Below are positions 1-8,944 of a stretch of 64,000 nt of DNA, piece after piece. This stretch comes from an uncultured Granulosicoccaceae bacterium. GTDB lineage: Bacteria > Pseudomonadota > Gammaproteobacteria > Granulosicoccales > Granulosicoccaceae. The stretch's first letter is position 1. Every line of letters starts with the position of its first letter. The stretch covers positions 79,229 through 143,228 of the forward strand of contig CALGLE010000018.1 of NCBI GenBank assembly GCA_937930305.1. Direction: 5' to 3'. The translations under genes and the position numbers were made by a program. The notes under the pieces were generated by a model, which was given only the letters and a program-made list of their open reading frames with translations, was not told where the DNA came from and ran no database searches.

Positions 1-527
1 CCTTTCACCATGCCGTGATCATCACCACAACGCATACCCACATCGTCTAACAATAAACGCAGCGACACTTCACCACCGGTGAAGTAGTCACCCACTGGCG
101 ATAACAACACGTACATTAATGAAGTGTCAGTGGGCTCAGCCGCTTTTCCGATAGCGGCCTCCAAGCCAATGTGCGTTGGGCGAATGTACATGGATGCCGG
201 TGGCGACGGAACTTCATCGCGAAAGCGTTTCACGATATCGGTAATCATTTGGCTGGCGTGTTCGTTCGAGAAGGCCGGTAAATACAACAGTTGGCTGCTT
301 TGAGAAAAACGCATGACATTTTTATCCATGCGAAATATTTTCACGCTCCCGTCGTCATGACGAAACGCTTTTAAGCCTTCAAAGCAGGTACTGGCATAGT
401 GCAATACATGCGCTCCGGGATGCATAGAAATGCTATCGGAAAGTTGCACGCCGATGGGGCTCCAATCGCCGTCGAACTTACTCACCGTCATTTCAGGCAT
501 GAAGCGTGTGCCAAAATCGCGGGCCAT
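1..527 (-). CDS. ilvE: Branched-chain amino acid aminotransferase, N-terminal part (cut by window edge)
   Basis: Transfers amino groups between Leu/Ile/Val and 2-oxoglutarate using pyridoxal phosphate, in the cytoplasm. About 175 residues are visible. CFEGLKAFR after a HPGAHVLHYA stretch, then MYIRPTHIG, is the pattern of the long, eukaryote-like class IV BCAT family (about 340-360 residues), so roughly half the protein is present and the PLP lysine lies outside. The start ATG at 525-527 is preceded by GAGGAA at good spacing. A class IV relative such as D-amino acid transaminase is less likely, because those are shorter and lack this N-terminus. Confidence 0.85.
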   Translation of the reverse strand, partial: MARDFGTRFMPEMTVSKFDGDWSPIGVQLSDSISMHPGAHVLHYASTCFEGLKAFRHDDGSVKIFRMDKNVMRFSQSSQLLYLPAFSNEHASQMITDIVKRFRDEVPSPPASMYIRPTHIGLEAAIGKAAEPTDTSLMYVLLSPVGDYFTGGEVSLRLLLDDVGMRCGDDHGMVK

Positions 528-576
528 GAGATTCCTCGTTACGTATTGCCAAATTTAATGAGACTGCTGCAGCAGG

Positions 577-1329
577 TTACAACAACAACTCCCCTGCCAA
601 CCACTGTTGTGCAGCAAGGCTCTTTGGCGTTTCAAAAAACGGCGCGGCGGCTTGCTGCTCTACCAGCGCACCTTGATTCATCAACAACACCTCGTCAGCC
701 AAGCGCTTAACTTGATTTAAATCATGACTGACAATCACGATTCGACACCCTTGATTCGCCGCTTGTTTTAGCATCGCCTCAATGGGGGCCGTAGAAACAG
801 GATCTACGCTGGCAGTCGGTTCGTCCAAGAACAGTATCGCAGGTTCAAGCACTAATGCACGCGCCAAAGCCAACCGCTGTTGTTCCCCAGCGGAAAGACG
901 CTGTGCTGGGGTGTTGACAATAGCGGCTAATCCAGCGGTCTCCAAAGCCTGGAGCGCTTTTTCCTTGGCCTCTCTGTGTTCGTATCCGCGGGCTTTGAGG
1001 GCATAGACAACGTTGTTTGTAGCCGACCGAGCCAACAAAGCCGGTCGCTGGCTAACAAACCCCACCGCTAAGCGGGTGGTTTGTTGCGTGGCATGCACTG
1101 CCGCGGTTGGACTCAATGCTGGCTTGCCGCCCCAAGTGACACGTCCAGTGTCTGGTTGCAATAGCCCGCCTAAAATTCTTAATAGCAACGATTTTCCCGC
1201 ACCGTTCGGCCCGATGATCGCGGTGCATGGAGCGGTTCCAACGCATACGGATTCTACCGAGAGTAACTGGCGCTCTTGCCGCTTAACCGAGAGGTCATAG
1301 GCCTCAATGGGCAATACCGATTCAGCCAT
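577..1329 (-). CDS. tupC: Tungstate-type ABC transporter ATP-binding protein
   Basis: ATPase that powers oxyanion import, most likely tungstate. Walker A GPNGAGKS lies near residue 40, the signature is LSAGEQQR (A in place of the usual G) near 145, and Walker [10 protein letters not shown] near 165. A codon upstream there is a GTG, but the ATG at 1327-1329 forms a TGATG overlap with the stop of the permease gene, which suggests translational coupling. The substrate is assigned from the TupB-like partner; the ATPase alone would also fit molybdate or sulfate uptake. No binding protein gene lies beside it in the window. Confidence 0.75.
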   Translation of the reverse strand: MAESVLPIEAYDLSVKRQERQLLSVESVCVGTAPCTAIIGPNGAGKSLLLRILGGLLQPDTGRVTWGGKPALSPTAAVHATQQTTRLAVGFVSQRPALLARSATNNVVYALKARGYEHREAKEKALQALETAGLAAIVNTPAQRLSAGEQQRLALARALVLEPAILFLDEPTASVDPVSTAPIEAMLKQAANQGCRIVIVSHDLNQVKRLADEVLLMNQGALVEQQAAAPFFETPKSLAAQQWLAGELLL

Positions 1330-2048
1330 CACAGAACATCTACCGATGTACTGTTTCGCGATACCGCCCGCGTGCCGAGCATGACTAAAATATTCACTAT
1401 GATGGCGATGGAAACCAACACCATGCCCAAACCCAAAGCTAAGCTCAGATTCCCTTTAGAGGTTTCCAACGCAATGGTGGTTGTCATCACGCGCGTCACG
1501 TGGTTGATATTGCCACCCACAACGATCACTGCCCCCACCTCAGCAATGGCGCGTCCAAACCCTGCCAACAGTGTGGTGGCCAAAGCCGCCCGTGTCTCCC
1601 ACAACAATGTCAGCATGCGCTGCCAACGGTTAACCGCAAACAACGTTAGCTGGTCTGACAATTGTTCGTGTGAGCGAGCGATGTGTTGACGCGATAGGGC
1701 CGCCACGATGGGGGTGACCAACAACGCTTGCGCGATAACCATCGCAGTGGGTGTGTACAACAACTGCAAGGGCCCAAGCGCGCCGGCATTCGACAACAAT
1801 AAATACACCACTAAGCCAACCACCACCGGCGGCAAACCCATGAGAGCCGTAATGAGCAAAACCACGACCCCACGGCCTGGAAATCGATGCACCGCCAACC
1901 AAGCCCCCAGTGGCAGCCCAAGAATCGCTGCGATGAGTACGGCTGCTCCGCTAACCTGCAGCGAGAGTATGATGATTTCGGCCAAGCTGGCGTCAAACTC
2001 TGTGATGAGCCGGACCGCCTCAGCGATGGCACCCGAAAAGCCTGCCAT
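1329..2048 (-). CDS. tupB: Tungstate-type ABC transporter permease
   Basis: Inner-membrane permease with five to six hydrophobic helices. The N-terminus (AIAEAVRLI followed by LSLQVSGAAVLIAAILG) and the cytoplasmic loop GFGRAIAEVGAVIVVGG match TupB/ModB-type permeases, where the EAA-like loop contacts the ATPase. The frame is open further upstream, but that stretch runs antiparallel through the start of the divergent iron-exporter gene. The ATG at 2046-2048 gives the normal family length (239 residues) and N-terminus, so it was chosen. Its Shine-Dalgarno is weak, and only 37 bases separate the two divergent starts. Confidence 0.75.
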   Translation of the reverse strand: MAGFSGAIAEAVRLITEFDASLAEIIILSLQVSGAAVLIAAILGLPLGAWLAVHRFPGRGVVVLLITALMGLPPVVVGLVVYLLLSNAGALGPLQLLYTPTAMVIAQALLVTPIVAALSRQHIARSHEQLSDQLTLFAVNRWQRMLTLLWETRAALATTLLAGFGRAIAEVGAVIVVGGNINHVTRVMTTTIALETSKGNLSLALGLGMVLVSIAIIVNILVMLGTRAVSRNSTSVDVL

Positions 2049-2085
2049 GTTAACTTGTCGTTGGAAGTTGAGTAACGAAGTCTGA

Positions 2086-3075
2086 ATGATGACACAAACC
2101 CGCTGGATACCTTCACGTCGGCGCCGATTTCGAAGCTTAAGTGAGCAAGAAATACTGGCGTTAGCCATATCGTCAGAGGAAGACGATGGTCGAATCTATC
2201 GCGCCTATGCGGATGGCTTAAGGGGCGATTTTCCTGCCAGTGCCAGCGTTTTCGATGCGATGGCCGATGAAGAGGACAACCACCGTCAGCTCCTGATCGA
2301 TCTGCACCGCGAGCGATTTGGCGACACGATTCCGTTAATTCGGCGTGAGCACGTCAGTGGTTACTATGAACGCAGCCCCGATTGGCTAATGCGGCCTTTA
2401 TCACTGGAAAAAACGCGCGAAGTAGTGGAAAAAATGGAACGCGACGCGGAACGTTTTTATTTAGCCGCCGCCGCTCAAACCAGCGATGCCTCCACCCGCA
2501 AGCTGCTCGGTGACTTGGCCCATGCCGAAGGCAACCATCAATCGATGGCGGTCAACCTGCAAACCGAGCTTCTACCCGATGATGTGCGTGCGGAGGAGGA
2601 CGATAAGGCTGAGAAACAATTTCTTCTCACCTATGTTCAACCTGGGCTCGCGGGGTTGATGGATGGCTCAATTTCTACGCTAGCGCCCATCTTCGCTGCT
2701 GCTTTTGCCACCGGCAGAACCTGGGAAACCTTTCTGATTGGTTTATCCGCATCGGTGGGCGCTGGTATTTCCATGGGCTTCACGGAAGCTGCACACGACG
2801 ACGGGGTATTAAGCGGTCGCGGCTCACCTATAAAACGCGGATTTTCATCAGGAATCATGACGCTAATTGGTGGTCTAGGGCATACCTTGCCTTATCTCAT
2901 TCCCGATTTTAAGATTGCCACCACGGTAGCCATTGCCATTGTGTTCGTCGAGTTGTGGCTGATCACCTGGATACAAAACAAATACATGGAGACCCCTTGG
3001 GGACGAGCCATGTTTCAAGTGTTGCTTGGCGGCTCTTTAGTGTTTGCTGCTGGCATCTTGATTGGCCACGCCTGA
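2086..3075 (+). CDS. mbfA: Membrane-bound ferritin iron exporter (MbfA-like)
   Basis: Fusion of an N-terminal ferritin/erythrin-like di-iron domain (about residues 15-165) to a C-terminal VIT1/CCC1-type membrane domain (about 185-329, roughly five helices). Acidic and His ligands are visible in SEEDDGRIYRAYA, MADEEDNH, ERFYLAAAA and AHAEGNH. The family exports iron from the cytoplasm and protects against iron and peroxide stress. Two ATGs in tandem (2086 and 2089) follow a weak Shine-Dalgarno. The stop is TGA followed by C, and the frame stays open into the next gene (see the transporter and findings). Confidence 0.85.
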   Translation: MMTQTRWIPSRRRRFRSLSEQEILALAISSEEDDGRIYRAYADGLRGDFPASASVFDAMADEEDNHRQLLIDLHRERFGDTIPLIRREHVSGYYERSPDWLMRPLSLEKTREVVEKMERDAERFYLAAAAQTSDASTRKLLGDLAHAEGNHQSMAVNLQTELLPDDVRAEEDDKAEKQFLLTYVQPGLAGLMDGSISTLAPIFAAAFATGRTWETFLIGLSASVGAGISMGFTEAAHDDGVLSGRGSPIKRGFSSGIMTLIGGLGHTLPYLIPDFKIATTVAIAIVFVELWLITWIQNKYMETPWGRAMFQVLLGGSLVFAAGILIGHA

Positions 3076-3126
3076 CGATCACACATCATCAACACCTTAC
3101 ATTTTATTAAACACAACCTGCGCTGG

Positions 3127-4296
3127 TTGGTGGGTGGTTTGTTGCTGACTGTTTTCTCAAGTTTTGGGCAAACCTTCTTTATCGCCTTGTTCGCCAGTGA
3201 TATTCGCGCGGCGTTCAATTTGTCTCACGGCGGCCTGGGCTGGGTTTATATGATTGCCACAGTGGCGAGCGCGACTACCCTCATCTTTGTGGGTAAAGTC
3301 GTTGACCATGCGCCCGTGGCTGTTGTCGCCGGCGGTGTTTGCCTGGGCTTATCGCTCGTTTGCTTCAGTTTGGCTTGGGTGGATTCTGTGTTCGGATTGG
3401 TGCTGACCTTGTTCGGCTTGCGCTTATTTGGCCAAGGCTTGATGACACACACTGCGATGACCGCGATGGGACGCTGGTACGCTCAAGAACGCGGGCGGGC
3501 GGTATCCTTAACCGGGCTAGGGCATCAAATCGGCGAAGGAGTGCTGCCCTTATTGGTGGTGTCTTTGTTGTCAGTGGTGGCTTGGACCCAGGTTTGGCAA
3601 GGGGCCAGCCTCATGATGTTACTCGTCGCCTTGCCGCTTATTGTGCTGCTTATGCGAGTCGAACGCTTACCACGCGGCACAGCCCCCGAAAGCGAGGCAT
3701 CGAGCCAGCGTCAATACACTCGATCGGAAGTTTTACGTGATCCCCTTTTTTGGGTGCTGTGTTCCACCACTTTAATGCCGGCGTTCATCGGCACCTCTTT
3801 TTTCTTCCACCAACAACACGTTGGCGACGTAAAAGATTGGTCCTACACCTTCATAGCCACCACGTTCTCTGTCATGGCCGTGTCGAACATTCTTTTTGCC
3901 CTACTCGCTGGCGTACTCATCGACAAATTCTGTGCCACGCGATTGCTGTCAATCTACTTGCTGCCATTGGCCTGCGCGTGCCTTGTGATGTATCAATTTA
4001 ATCACCCCAATGCATTGTGGGTTTACATGATCCTGCTCGGAGCATCCGGTGGCACCGCTAATACCCTACTGAACGCAATTTGGCCCGAAATTTATGGCAC
4101 AAAACATTTAGGTTCCATTCGTAGCCTCGTCATGGCAGGCATGGTTTTCAGTTCTGCCCTAGGCCCAGGCGTGACAGGTTGGTTCATTGATCAGGGCGTG
4201 GACTTTCCCTCACAAACGTTGGTTATGGCCGTTTGCTGCCTCTTAGGCTCCATAGCGTTGATGCGTGTGTCCACCACACTTCGCACCAGAGCCTAG
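3127..4296 (+). CDS. Major facilitator superfamily transporter, start uncertain
   Basis: About 389 residues of alternating hydrophobic helices, consistent with 10-12 membrane spans. GRWYAQERGRAVSLTGLGHQIGEG resembles the loop of MFS carriers of the NarK/oxalate-formate type, given here as two separated motifs (RWYAQERGRA, LTGLGHQIG). Substrate unknown. The first usable codon is TTG at 3127 (next GTG at 3130), but neither has a Shine-Dalgarno. The frame is open back to the stop of mbfA, and those codons read like MFS N-terminus (FIKHNLRW before the first helix). A start at ATT 3106, or read-through of the mbfA stop, are the alternatives. Confidence 0.8.
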   Translation: MVGGLLLTVFSSFGQTFFIALFASDIRAAFNLSHGGLGWVYMIATVASATTLIFVGKVVDHAPVAVVAGGVCLGLSLVCFSLAWVDSVFGLVLTLFGLRLFGQGLMTHTAMTAMGRWYAQERGRAVSLTGLGHQIGEGVLPLLVVSLLSVVAWTQVWQGASLMMLLVALPLIVLLMRVERLPRGTAPESEASSQRQYTRSEVLRDPLFWVLCSTTLMPAFIGTSFFFHQQHVGDVKDWSYTFIATTFSVMAVSNILFALLAGVLIDKFCATRLLSIYLLPLACACLVMYQFNHPNALWVYMILLGASGGTANTLLNAIWPEIYGTKHLGSIRSLVMAGMVFSSALGPGVTGWFIDQGVDFPSQTLVMAVCCLLGSIALMRVSTTLRTRA

Positions 4297-4357
4297 TTAC
4301 GCGGTGTGGTCCGCTTTGGGCCATACTTAGATCAAATACAAACGTTATAGTGTTGCC

Positions 4358-6142
4358 ATGAATACATTGGTTATAAATTGCGGCTCCTCCAGCGTGAAAT
4401 ATGCGTTGTTCGATGCTCATGAATCGGTATTACTCCAAGGTAAGCGCGAGCGCCTATCGGCAAATGAAGGCAAAAGCCATCAAGACGCTTTGAACGAATT
4501 GTTCAAAGAACTCGAAGCGTTTGACATTAGCGCCATTGGTCATCGTGTGGTGCACGGTGGCGACGCGTTTCGAGCGCCGACCCCCATTGATGTCGATGTG
4601 ATTTCCGCGATAGAACGTTGGTGTCCTGCGGCCCCCATGCACAATCCTTACGCCTTAATGGCCATACAGGATGCACAATCACGTTTTCCCGACTTACCCA
4701 ATGTGGCCGTGTTCGACACCGCGTTTCACGCGCGTATGCCACGCCGCGCATCCACCTACGCAATTGATCATGATGTGGCCCAAAAACACGACATTAGACG
4801 ATTCGGTTTTCATGGCATTTCTCATGAATACGCAGCTGGCGTGGCCGCTGGTTTTCTACAAAGGCCATTGGACTCTCTGCGCTTGGTCACCTTGCACTTA
4901 GGCAACGGTGCCAGCGCCTGCGCGGTTGAATACGGGCGCTCCGCAGAAACCAGTATGGGAAACACACCACTGGAAGGTTTAGTCATGGGCACGCGTTCTG
5001 GCGATGTGGATGCCGGTGTTTTACTCGGTCTGTGCCAGTCGGGCGGCTACAGCATTGAAGAATTAAACACACTGCTCAATCGCAACAGCGGACTGAAAGG
5101 ATTATCGGGGATCAGTAATGACTTACGCGATATTGAAGAAGCGGCCGCGCAAGGTCACGATCGCGCGCAATTGGCCATTAATGTGTTTGCGCATCGCGCC
5201 AGAAAATATGTGGGTGCTTATGCCGCGGCAATGGGCGGCATTGACGCCATCGTTTTCACCGGCGGCATCGGCGAAAACAGCGCAAGCATGAGAGAGCGCA
5301 TATTGCAGCGCTTAGAATTTTTAGGCGTGCAATTAGATTTAGATCGAAACCGGCGCAGCCAAATTGCTAAAGACGAAGAGTACGCCGTTATTTCTGAGCC
5401 GCATTCCAGAGTGGATGTGATCGTGGTTAAAACCAACGAAGAGCGCATGATTGCGCGTGAAACTCAACGGGTTGTTGGCACTGAAACACCGTCGGATGTG
5501 CCCAGTATTCCCATCGCTGTAAGCGCTCGCCATTGTCATCTCACTCAAGAGACGTTTGAGAAACTTTTCGGCGCTGGTGCTGAACCGACAATGGACAAAC
5601 CGCTCGTCCAACCAGGGCAATTCGCGTGCAAAGAACGCGTGAATTTAATCGGCCCAAGAAATCGCATTGACGGCGTACGGGTACTGGGCCCACTGCGATC
5701 GGTGGATCAAGTCGAGGTGGCGAGAACCGATGAGTTTCGTTTAGGTGTCGACGCACCGGTGCGAGACTCTGGGAAAGTATCTGGTTCCGCCCCCATCACG
5801 CTTGAAGGACCTGCGGGTACCGTGAAACTTAAAGAGGGTTTAATTTGCGCTCGCCGGCATATACATATGCACCCCGACGACGCGACTCAGTTTGGCGTTA
5901 ACGATAAAGATGAGGTGTCGGTGTCCATTCTAGACGGAGAACGCAGTCTGATTTTTGGTGACGTCTTAGTGCGAGTAAAAGATAGCTACGTTCTAGAGAT
6001 GCACATTGATACCGACGAAGCCAACGCAGCTGAACTCGGTCGTGGCGCATCCGGTGGCTTATCAGTGAATGACATTGACAGCGATGGTGGTGTTAAGCAG
6101 CTGGGTAAAGGGGCTTACCAAAAGAAGGAGAAAACGGTTTGA
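4358..6142 (+). CDS. ackA-pduL: Fused acetate/propionate kinase and PduL-type phosphotransacylase
   Basis: Residues 1 to about 365 are an acetate kinase: NCGSSSVKYALFD, GHRVVHGGD, FDTAFHARMP, RFGFHGISHEY, LHLGNGASA and FTGGIGENS are all present. Residues about 385-585 are a PduL-type phosphate acyltransferase: VSARHCHLT and ARRHIHMHPDDA carry the zinc-binding histidines. Together they interconvert acyl-CoA and the carboxylate plus ATP through the acyl phosphate, in one polypeptide of 594 residues (a kinase alone is about 400, PduL about 210). The stop TGA overlaps the TTG of the next gene. Confidence 0.9.
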   Translation: MNTLVINCGSSSVKYALFDAHESVLLQGKRERLSANEGKSHQDALNELFKELEAFDISAIGHRVVHGGDAFRAPTPIDVDVISAIERWCPAAPMHNPYALMAIQDAQSRFPDLPNVAVFDTAFHARMPRRASTYAIDHDVAQKHDIRRFGFHGISHEYAAGVAAGFLQRPLDSLRLVTLHLGNGASACAVEYGRSAETSMGNTPLEGLVMGTRSGDVDAGVLLGLCQSGGYSIEELNTLLNRNSGLKGLSGISNDLRDIEEAAAQGHDRAQLAINVFAHRARKYVGAYAAAMGGIDAIVFTGGIGENSASMRERILQRLEFLGVQLDLDRNRRSQIAKDEEYAVISEPHSRVDVIVVKTNEERMIARETQRVVGTETPSDVPSIPIAVSARHCHLTQETFEKLFGAGAEPTMDKPLVQPGQFACKERVNLIGPRNRIDGVRVLGPLRSVDQVEVARTDEFRLGVDAPVRDSGKVSGSAPITLEGPAGTVKLKEGLICARRHIHMHPDDATQFGVNDKDEVSVSILDGERSLIFGDVLVRVKDSYVLEMHIDTDEANAAELGRGASGGLSVNDIDSDGGVKQLGKGAYQKKEKTV

Positions 6143-6744
6143 GCTCAACCACACTGGGGCCTGAGCTTTGGGAAGAGGTACTTAATTATTGGTTTCAAGA
6201 ACTCAAACCGCTGCAATGGTTTCGATCGTCCGCTGAATTGGACAACACCATCACATCAAAATACGCAACCGCCCTAGAAGCACTCGCCTCTAATCCGTAT
6301 CTACCGCCGGTAAACGATGACACCTTATTGGCTTGTGGCATCACCAGCGCTCATGAAGTACTGGCCGCCATTATCATCACAGATCAATTTAGTCGAAACA
6401 TTCATCGCGGCTCAGCAGACGCTTTTGCTACCGATCACATGGGTTTGGCCTTGTCCAATTACTTAATTGCCACAGGAGCGCTGCAGCAATTTGAAACGGA
6501 TGAAATTCAATTCGCAGTGATGCCTCATATGCATGCTGAAAGTGAGCAAAGCCAAGCGAGCTGTGTGCAACTGTTCACTGAATACGACATTGAATATGGC
6601 ATGGAGTCAGCGATCGAGCATCAAAAAATAATTGAGCGATTTGGCCGTTTCCCACATCGCAACGCGGTACTCAATCGTGAATCTACTGATGCTGAGAAAA
6701 ACTATTTAGTGGATGCCAAGGCATTCGGGCAAGCTTCGGGCTAA
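6139..6744 (+). CDS. DUF924 family protein
   Basis: Helical protein of 201 residues of unknown function. Family landmarks are VLNYWFQELKPLQWF at the start, ITDQFSRNIHRG, AFATDHMGL, MPHMHAESEQSQ and FGRFPHRNAVLNRESTDAE. The start is TTG at 6139-6141, supported by an excellent Shine-Dalgarno (AAGAAGGAG, 6122-6130) and a TTGA overlap with the upstream stop, so it is translated with the kinase-acyltransferase fusion. The coupling hints at a role near acyl-phosphate metabolism, but that is inference. Confidence 0.85.
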   Translation: MSSTTLGPELWEEVLNYWFQELKPLQWFRSSAELDNTITSKYATALEALASNPYLPPVNDDTLLACGITSAHEVLAAIIITDQFSRNIHRGSADAFATDHMGLALSNYLIATGALQQFETDEIQFAVMPHMHAESEQSQASCVQLFTEYDIEYGMESAIEHQKIIERFGRFPHRNAVLNRESTDAEKNYLVDAKAFGQASG

Positions 6745-6745
6745 C

Positions 6746-6759
6746 GATTTTTAAAAATC
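6746..6759. promoter_or_regulatory. AT-rich perfect palindrome downstream of the DUF924 gene
   Basis: GATTTTTAAAAATC is a perfect 14-base palindrome directly after the DUF924 stop and about 80 bases before the amidinotransferase start. It could be a regulator-binding site or a weak terminator arm. There is no GC-rich stem, so intrinsic termination is unlikely. Function unknown. Confidence 0.3.
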
Positions 6760-6837
6760 CAGGCGCATCGCCAACTCCTCACGGTTCTCGATTACACTGC
6801 GAGCAAATATTGTCGATTTTCTAGAGAGCTTGGGGCG

Positions 6838-7968
6838 ATGAGCAACACCGTAGTCAATTCTTGGAACGAATTTGATCCGCTAAAACACGTCATTGTGGGC
6901 CGCGCGGATCACACCTGCATCCCGCCAAGTGAGCCAGCAACCGAAGCCAAGGTTCCAGAAGACAGCGACATGCGCGGCATGTGGGGCCCTCGTCCTCTCG
7001 AGACGGTTGAAAGAGCAAATGCGCAACTGGATAACCTGGCGAAAACCCTTGAAGATCGTGGTATCAAGGTGGATCGACCGACGCCCATTCAATGGAACCA
7101 AGCTGTTAACACACCAGATTTTTCAACCGCTAGCCAATTCGGGTGTATGCCACCGCGGGACGTTTTACTCACCATCGGCAGTGAAATCCTGTCAGCGCCC
7201 ATGTCGTTTCGTTGCCGCTATTTTGAGTACCTGGCCTATCACGACTTAATGCAGCGCTACTTCGATGAAGACCCTAATTTCCGCTGGGAGCAAGCCCCTC
7301 GTCCCCGATTAGATGATCGCTCTTACCAATCCGGCTACTTTGATGAAATTACGATTGATGAACGCTTAAGTCGCACGGCCGCCTTAGATTTTGTAACCAC
7401 AGAACAAGAACCCTTATTCGATGCGGCCGATGTCTGTCGTTTAGGTAAAGATCTGTTCATACAACACGGTTTAACAACCAATCGGCGCGGCATGGAATGG
7501 TTGCAACGACATTTTCCAAACCATCGGGTCCATGCCGTGAATTTCCCAGGTGACCCTTACCCCATACACATTGATGCCACCTTCGTCCCACTGCGCCCTG
7601 GACTCATCATAAACAACCCGAATCGCAAACTACCAGAGGCTCAGCGTAAGATCTTCGCAGAGAACGATTGGGAAATTGTGGATGCGGCACCGCCTTCTCA
7701 CAACCAACCCCCTCCACTGTGTTATTCAAGCATTTGGTTATCAATGAATTGTTTGATCATCGATCATAAAACGGTGGTGGTTGAAGCCAGTGAGGTGTAT
7801 CAACAAGAGCAAATGGATAAGCTGGGCATGAACGTTATTCCAGTGCCCTTTCGGGATGCCTACCCGTTTGGTGGCGGGCTGCATTGTGCCACTGGAGATG
7901 TACATCGGGAAGGCAGCTGCGAGGATTATTTTCCGAAACAAGTGCCTGGCACCTTGCTGCGCAGCTGA
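6838..7968 (+). CDS. Amidinotransferase (arginine:glycine amidinotransferase-like)
   Basis: Pentein-fold enzyme of 376 residues that moves the amidino group of arginine onto an amine acceptor. WNEFDPLKHVIVGRA at the start, FDAADVCRLGKD with the catalytic aspartate, HIDATFVPLRPG with the catalytic histidine and GGGLHCATGDVHREG with the nucleophilic cysteine near residue 351 are all present. It resembles AGAT, StrB1 and SxtG enzymes; the acceptor (glycine, a polyamine or a secondary metabolite) cannot be told. GAGAG and GGGG upstream of the ATG are weak Shine-Dalgarno candidates. It heads an operon with an exporter and a sugar kinase. Confidence 0.85.
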   Translation: MSNTVVNSWNEFDPLKHVIVGRADHTCIPPSEPATEAKVPEDSDMRGMWGPRPLETVERANAQLDNLAKTLEDRGIKVDRPTPIQWNQAVNTPDFSTASQFGCMPPRDVLLTIGSEILSAPMSFRCRYFEYLAYHDLMQRYFDEDPNFRWEQAPRPRLDDRSYQSGYFDEITIDERLSRTAALDFVTTEQEPLFDAADVCRLGKDLFIQHGLTTNRRGMEWLQRHFPNHRVHAVNFPGDPYPIHIDATFVPLRPGLIINNPNRKLPEAQRKIFAENDWEIVDAAPPSHNQPPPLCYSSIWLSMNCLIIDHKTVVVEASEVYQQEQMDKLGMNVIPVPFRDAYPFGGGLHCATGDVHREGSCEDYFPKQVPGTLLRS

Positions 7969-8927
7969 TGACAAATTCCATGCGAGCGATCGTGTCTCTG
8001 TCGCTCGCCATGTTATTTTTTGCCATTCAAGATGCGTTGTTCAAACACCTTGTACAAGACTACGCCGTGTTACAACTCCTACTGGTGCGGATGTCGCTAG
8101 TGGTATGTGCGTTGTTAGCCGTCTTTGTTTTTCAAAGAAGAAAATTACAGTTGCGCACTCAGCATTGGAAACCGATGATGCTGCGAGGTTGCCTCGCATT
8201 CACCGCATTCACTTTGTATTATTTGGCGCTGCAAAAAATACCGCTGGCAGAAGGTGCGACGGTATTAATGAGCGCGCCCCTCTTTGTTACGGCGCTGTCG
8301 GTCCCTTTGCTGGGTGAGAAGGTTGGCATTCATCGCTGGATTGCGGTGTGTGTCGGTTTTATTGCAGTGCTGTTTATGCTAAAGCCGGGTACCGGTGTTT
8401 TTCGGGCCATCATGATATTGCCACTCATTAGCGCGGTAGTGTATTCATTCATTCCTATCATTACGCGTAAAATTAAATCCACAGAAAGCGCCTTTACCAT
8501 TACCTTTTACACCACCGTCGCCTACTGGCTGCTTTGTGTTTTGTCGGCCGTGCTGGTGCACAGCGTACCAGCCACTGAGAACAGTTCAGACTTTTATTCC
8601 GCGATAGCGCAACCGTGGAGGATGCTCAAACCGCAATCCCTGATTTTCGTAGGCTTCACTTCTGCGCTTTTTTGCATATCGATCTTGTTGATTACCGTCG
8701 CCTATCGATCAGCACAAGCGAGCGCCATCGCATCGTTTGAATACAGCTATTTAGTTTGGGCCATGCTGGTGGGCTATCTCTTGTTTGGTGATATTCCCAC
8801 TGTGATAACTTGCTTGGCTGCAGCCGTTATCGCTGGATGTGGTATCTATATTACCTGGCGCGAACATCGACTCAACGTTCGAAGCCAAACGCCTGCGGCA
8901 GCCGTTGCCGAAACTAACGTTCGTTAA
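7968..8927 (+). CDS. EamA/DMT-family transporter
   Basis: Ten-helix drug/metabolite transporter of 319 residues made of two EamA repeats; AEGATVLMSAPLFVTALSVPLLGE in the first half, given here as AEGATVLMSAP and ALSVPLLGE, is characteristic. The frame is open further upstream inside the amidinotransferase gene, but the ATG at 7968 overlaps that gene's TGA by one base (TGATG), so it was chosen; ATG 7980 is an alternative. The position suggests export of the amidinotransferase product or a related metabolite, which is inference. Confidence 0.8.
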   Translation: MTNSMRAIVSLSLAMLFFAIQDALFKHLVQDYAVLQLLLVRMSLVVCALLAVFVFQRRKLQLRTQHWKPMMLRGCLAFTAFTLYYLALQKIPLAEGATVLMSAPLFVTALSVPLLGEKVGIHRWIAVCVGFIAVLFMLKPGTGVFRAIMILPLISAVVYSFIPIITRKIKSTESAFTITFYTTVAYWLLCVLSAVLVHSVPATENSSDFYSAIAQPWRMLKPQSLIFVGFTSALFCISILLITVAYRSAQASAIASFEYSYLVWAMLVGYLLFGDIPTVITCLAAAVIAGCGIYITWREHRLNVRSQTPAAAVAETNVR

Positions 8928-8944
8928 ACGATAAGGAAAAACCT

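Noticed and set aside
4340..4357. TATAGT box just before the acetate kinase start
   Set aside because: It is six bases from the ATG with no -35 box at 16-18 bases; a leaderless transcript cannot be argued from this alone.
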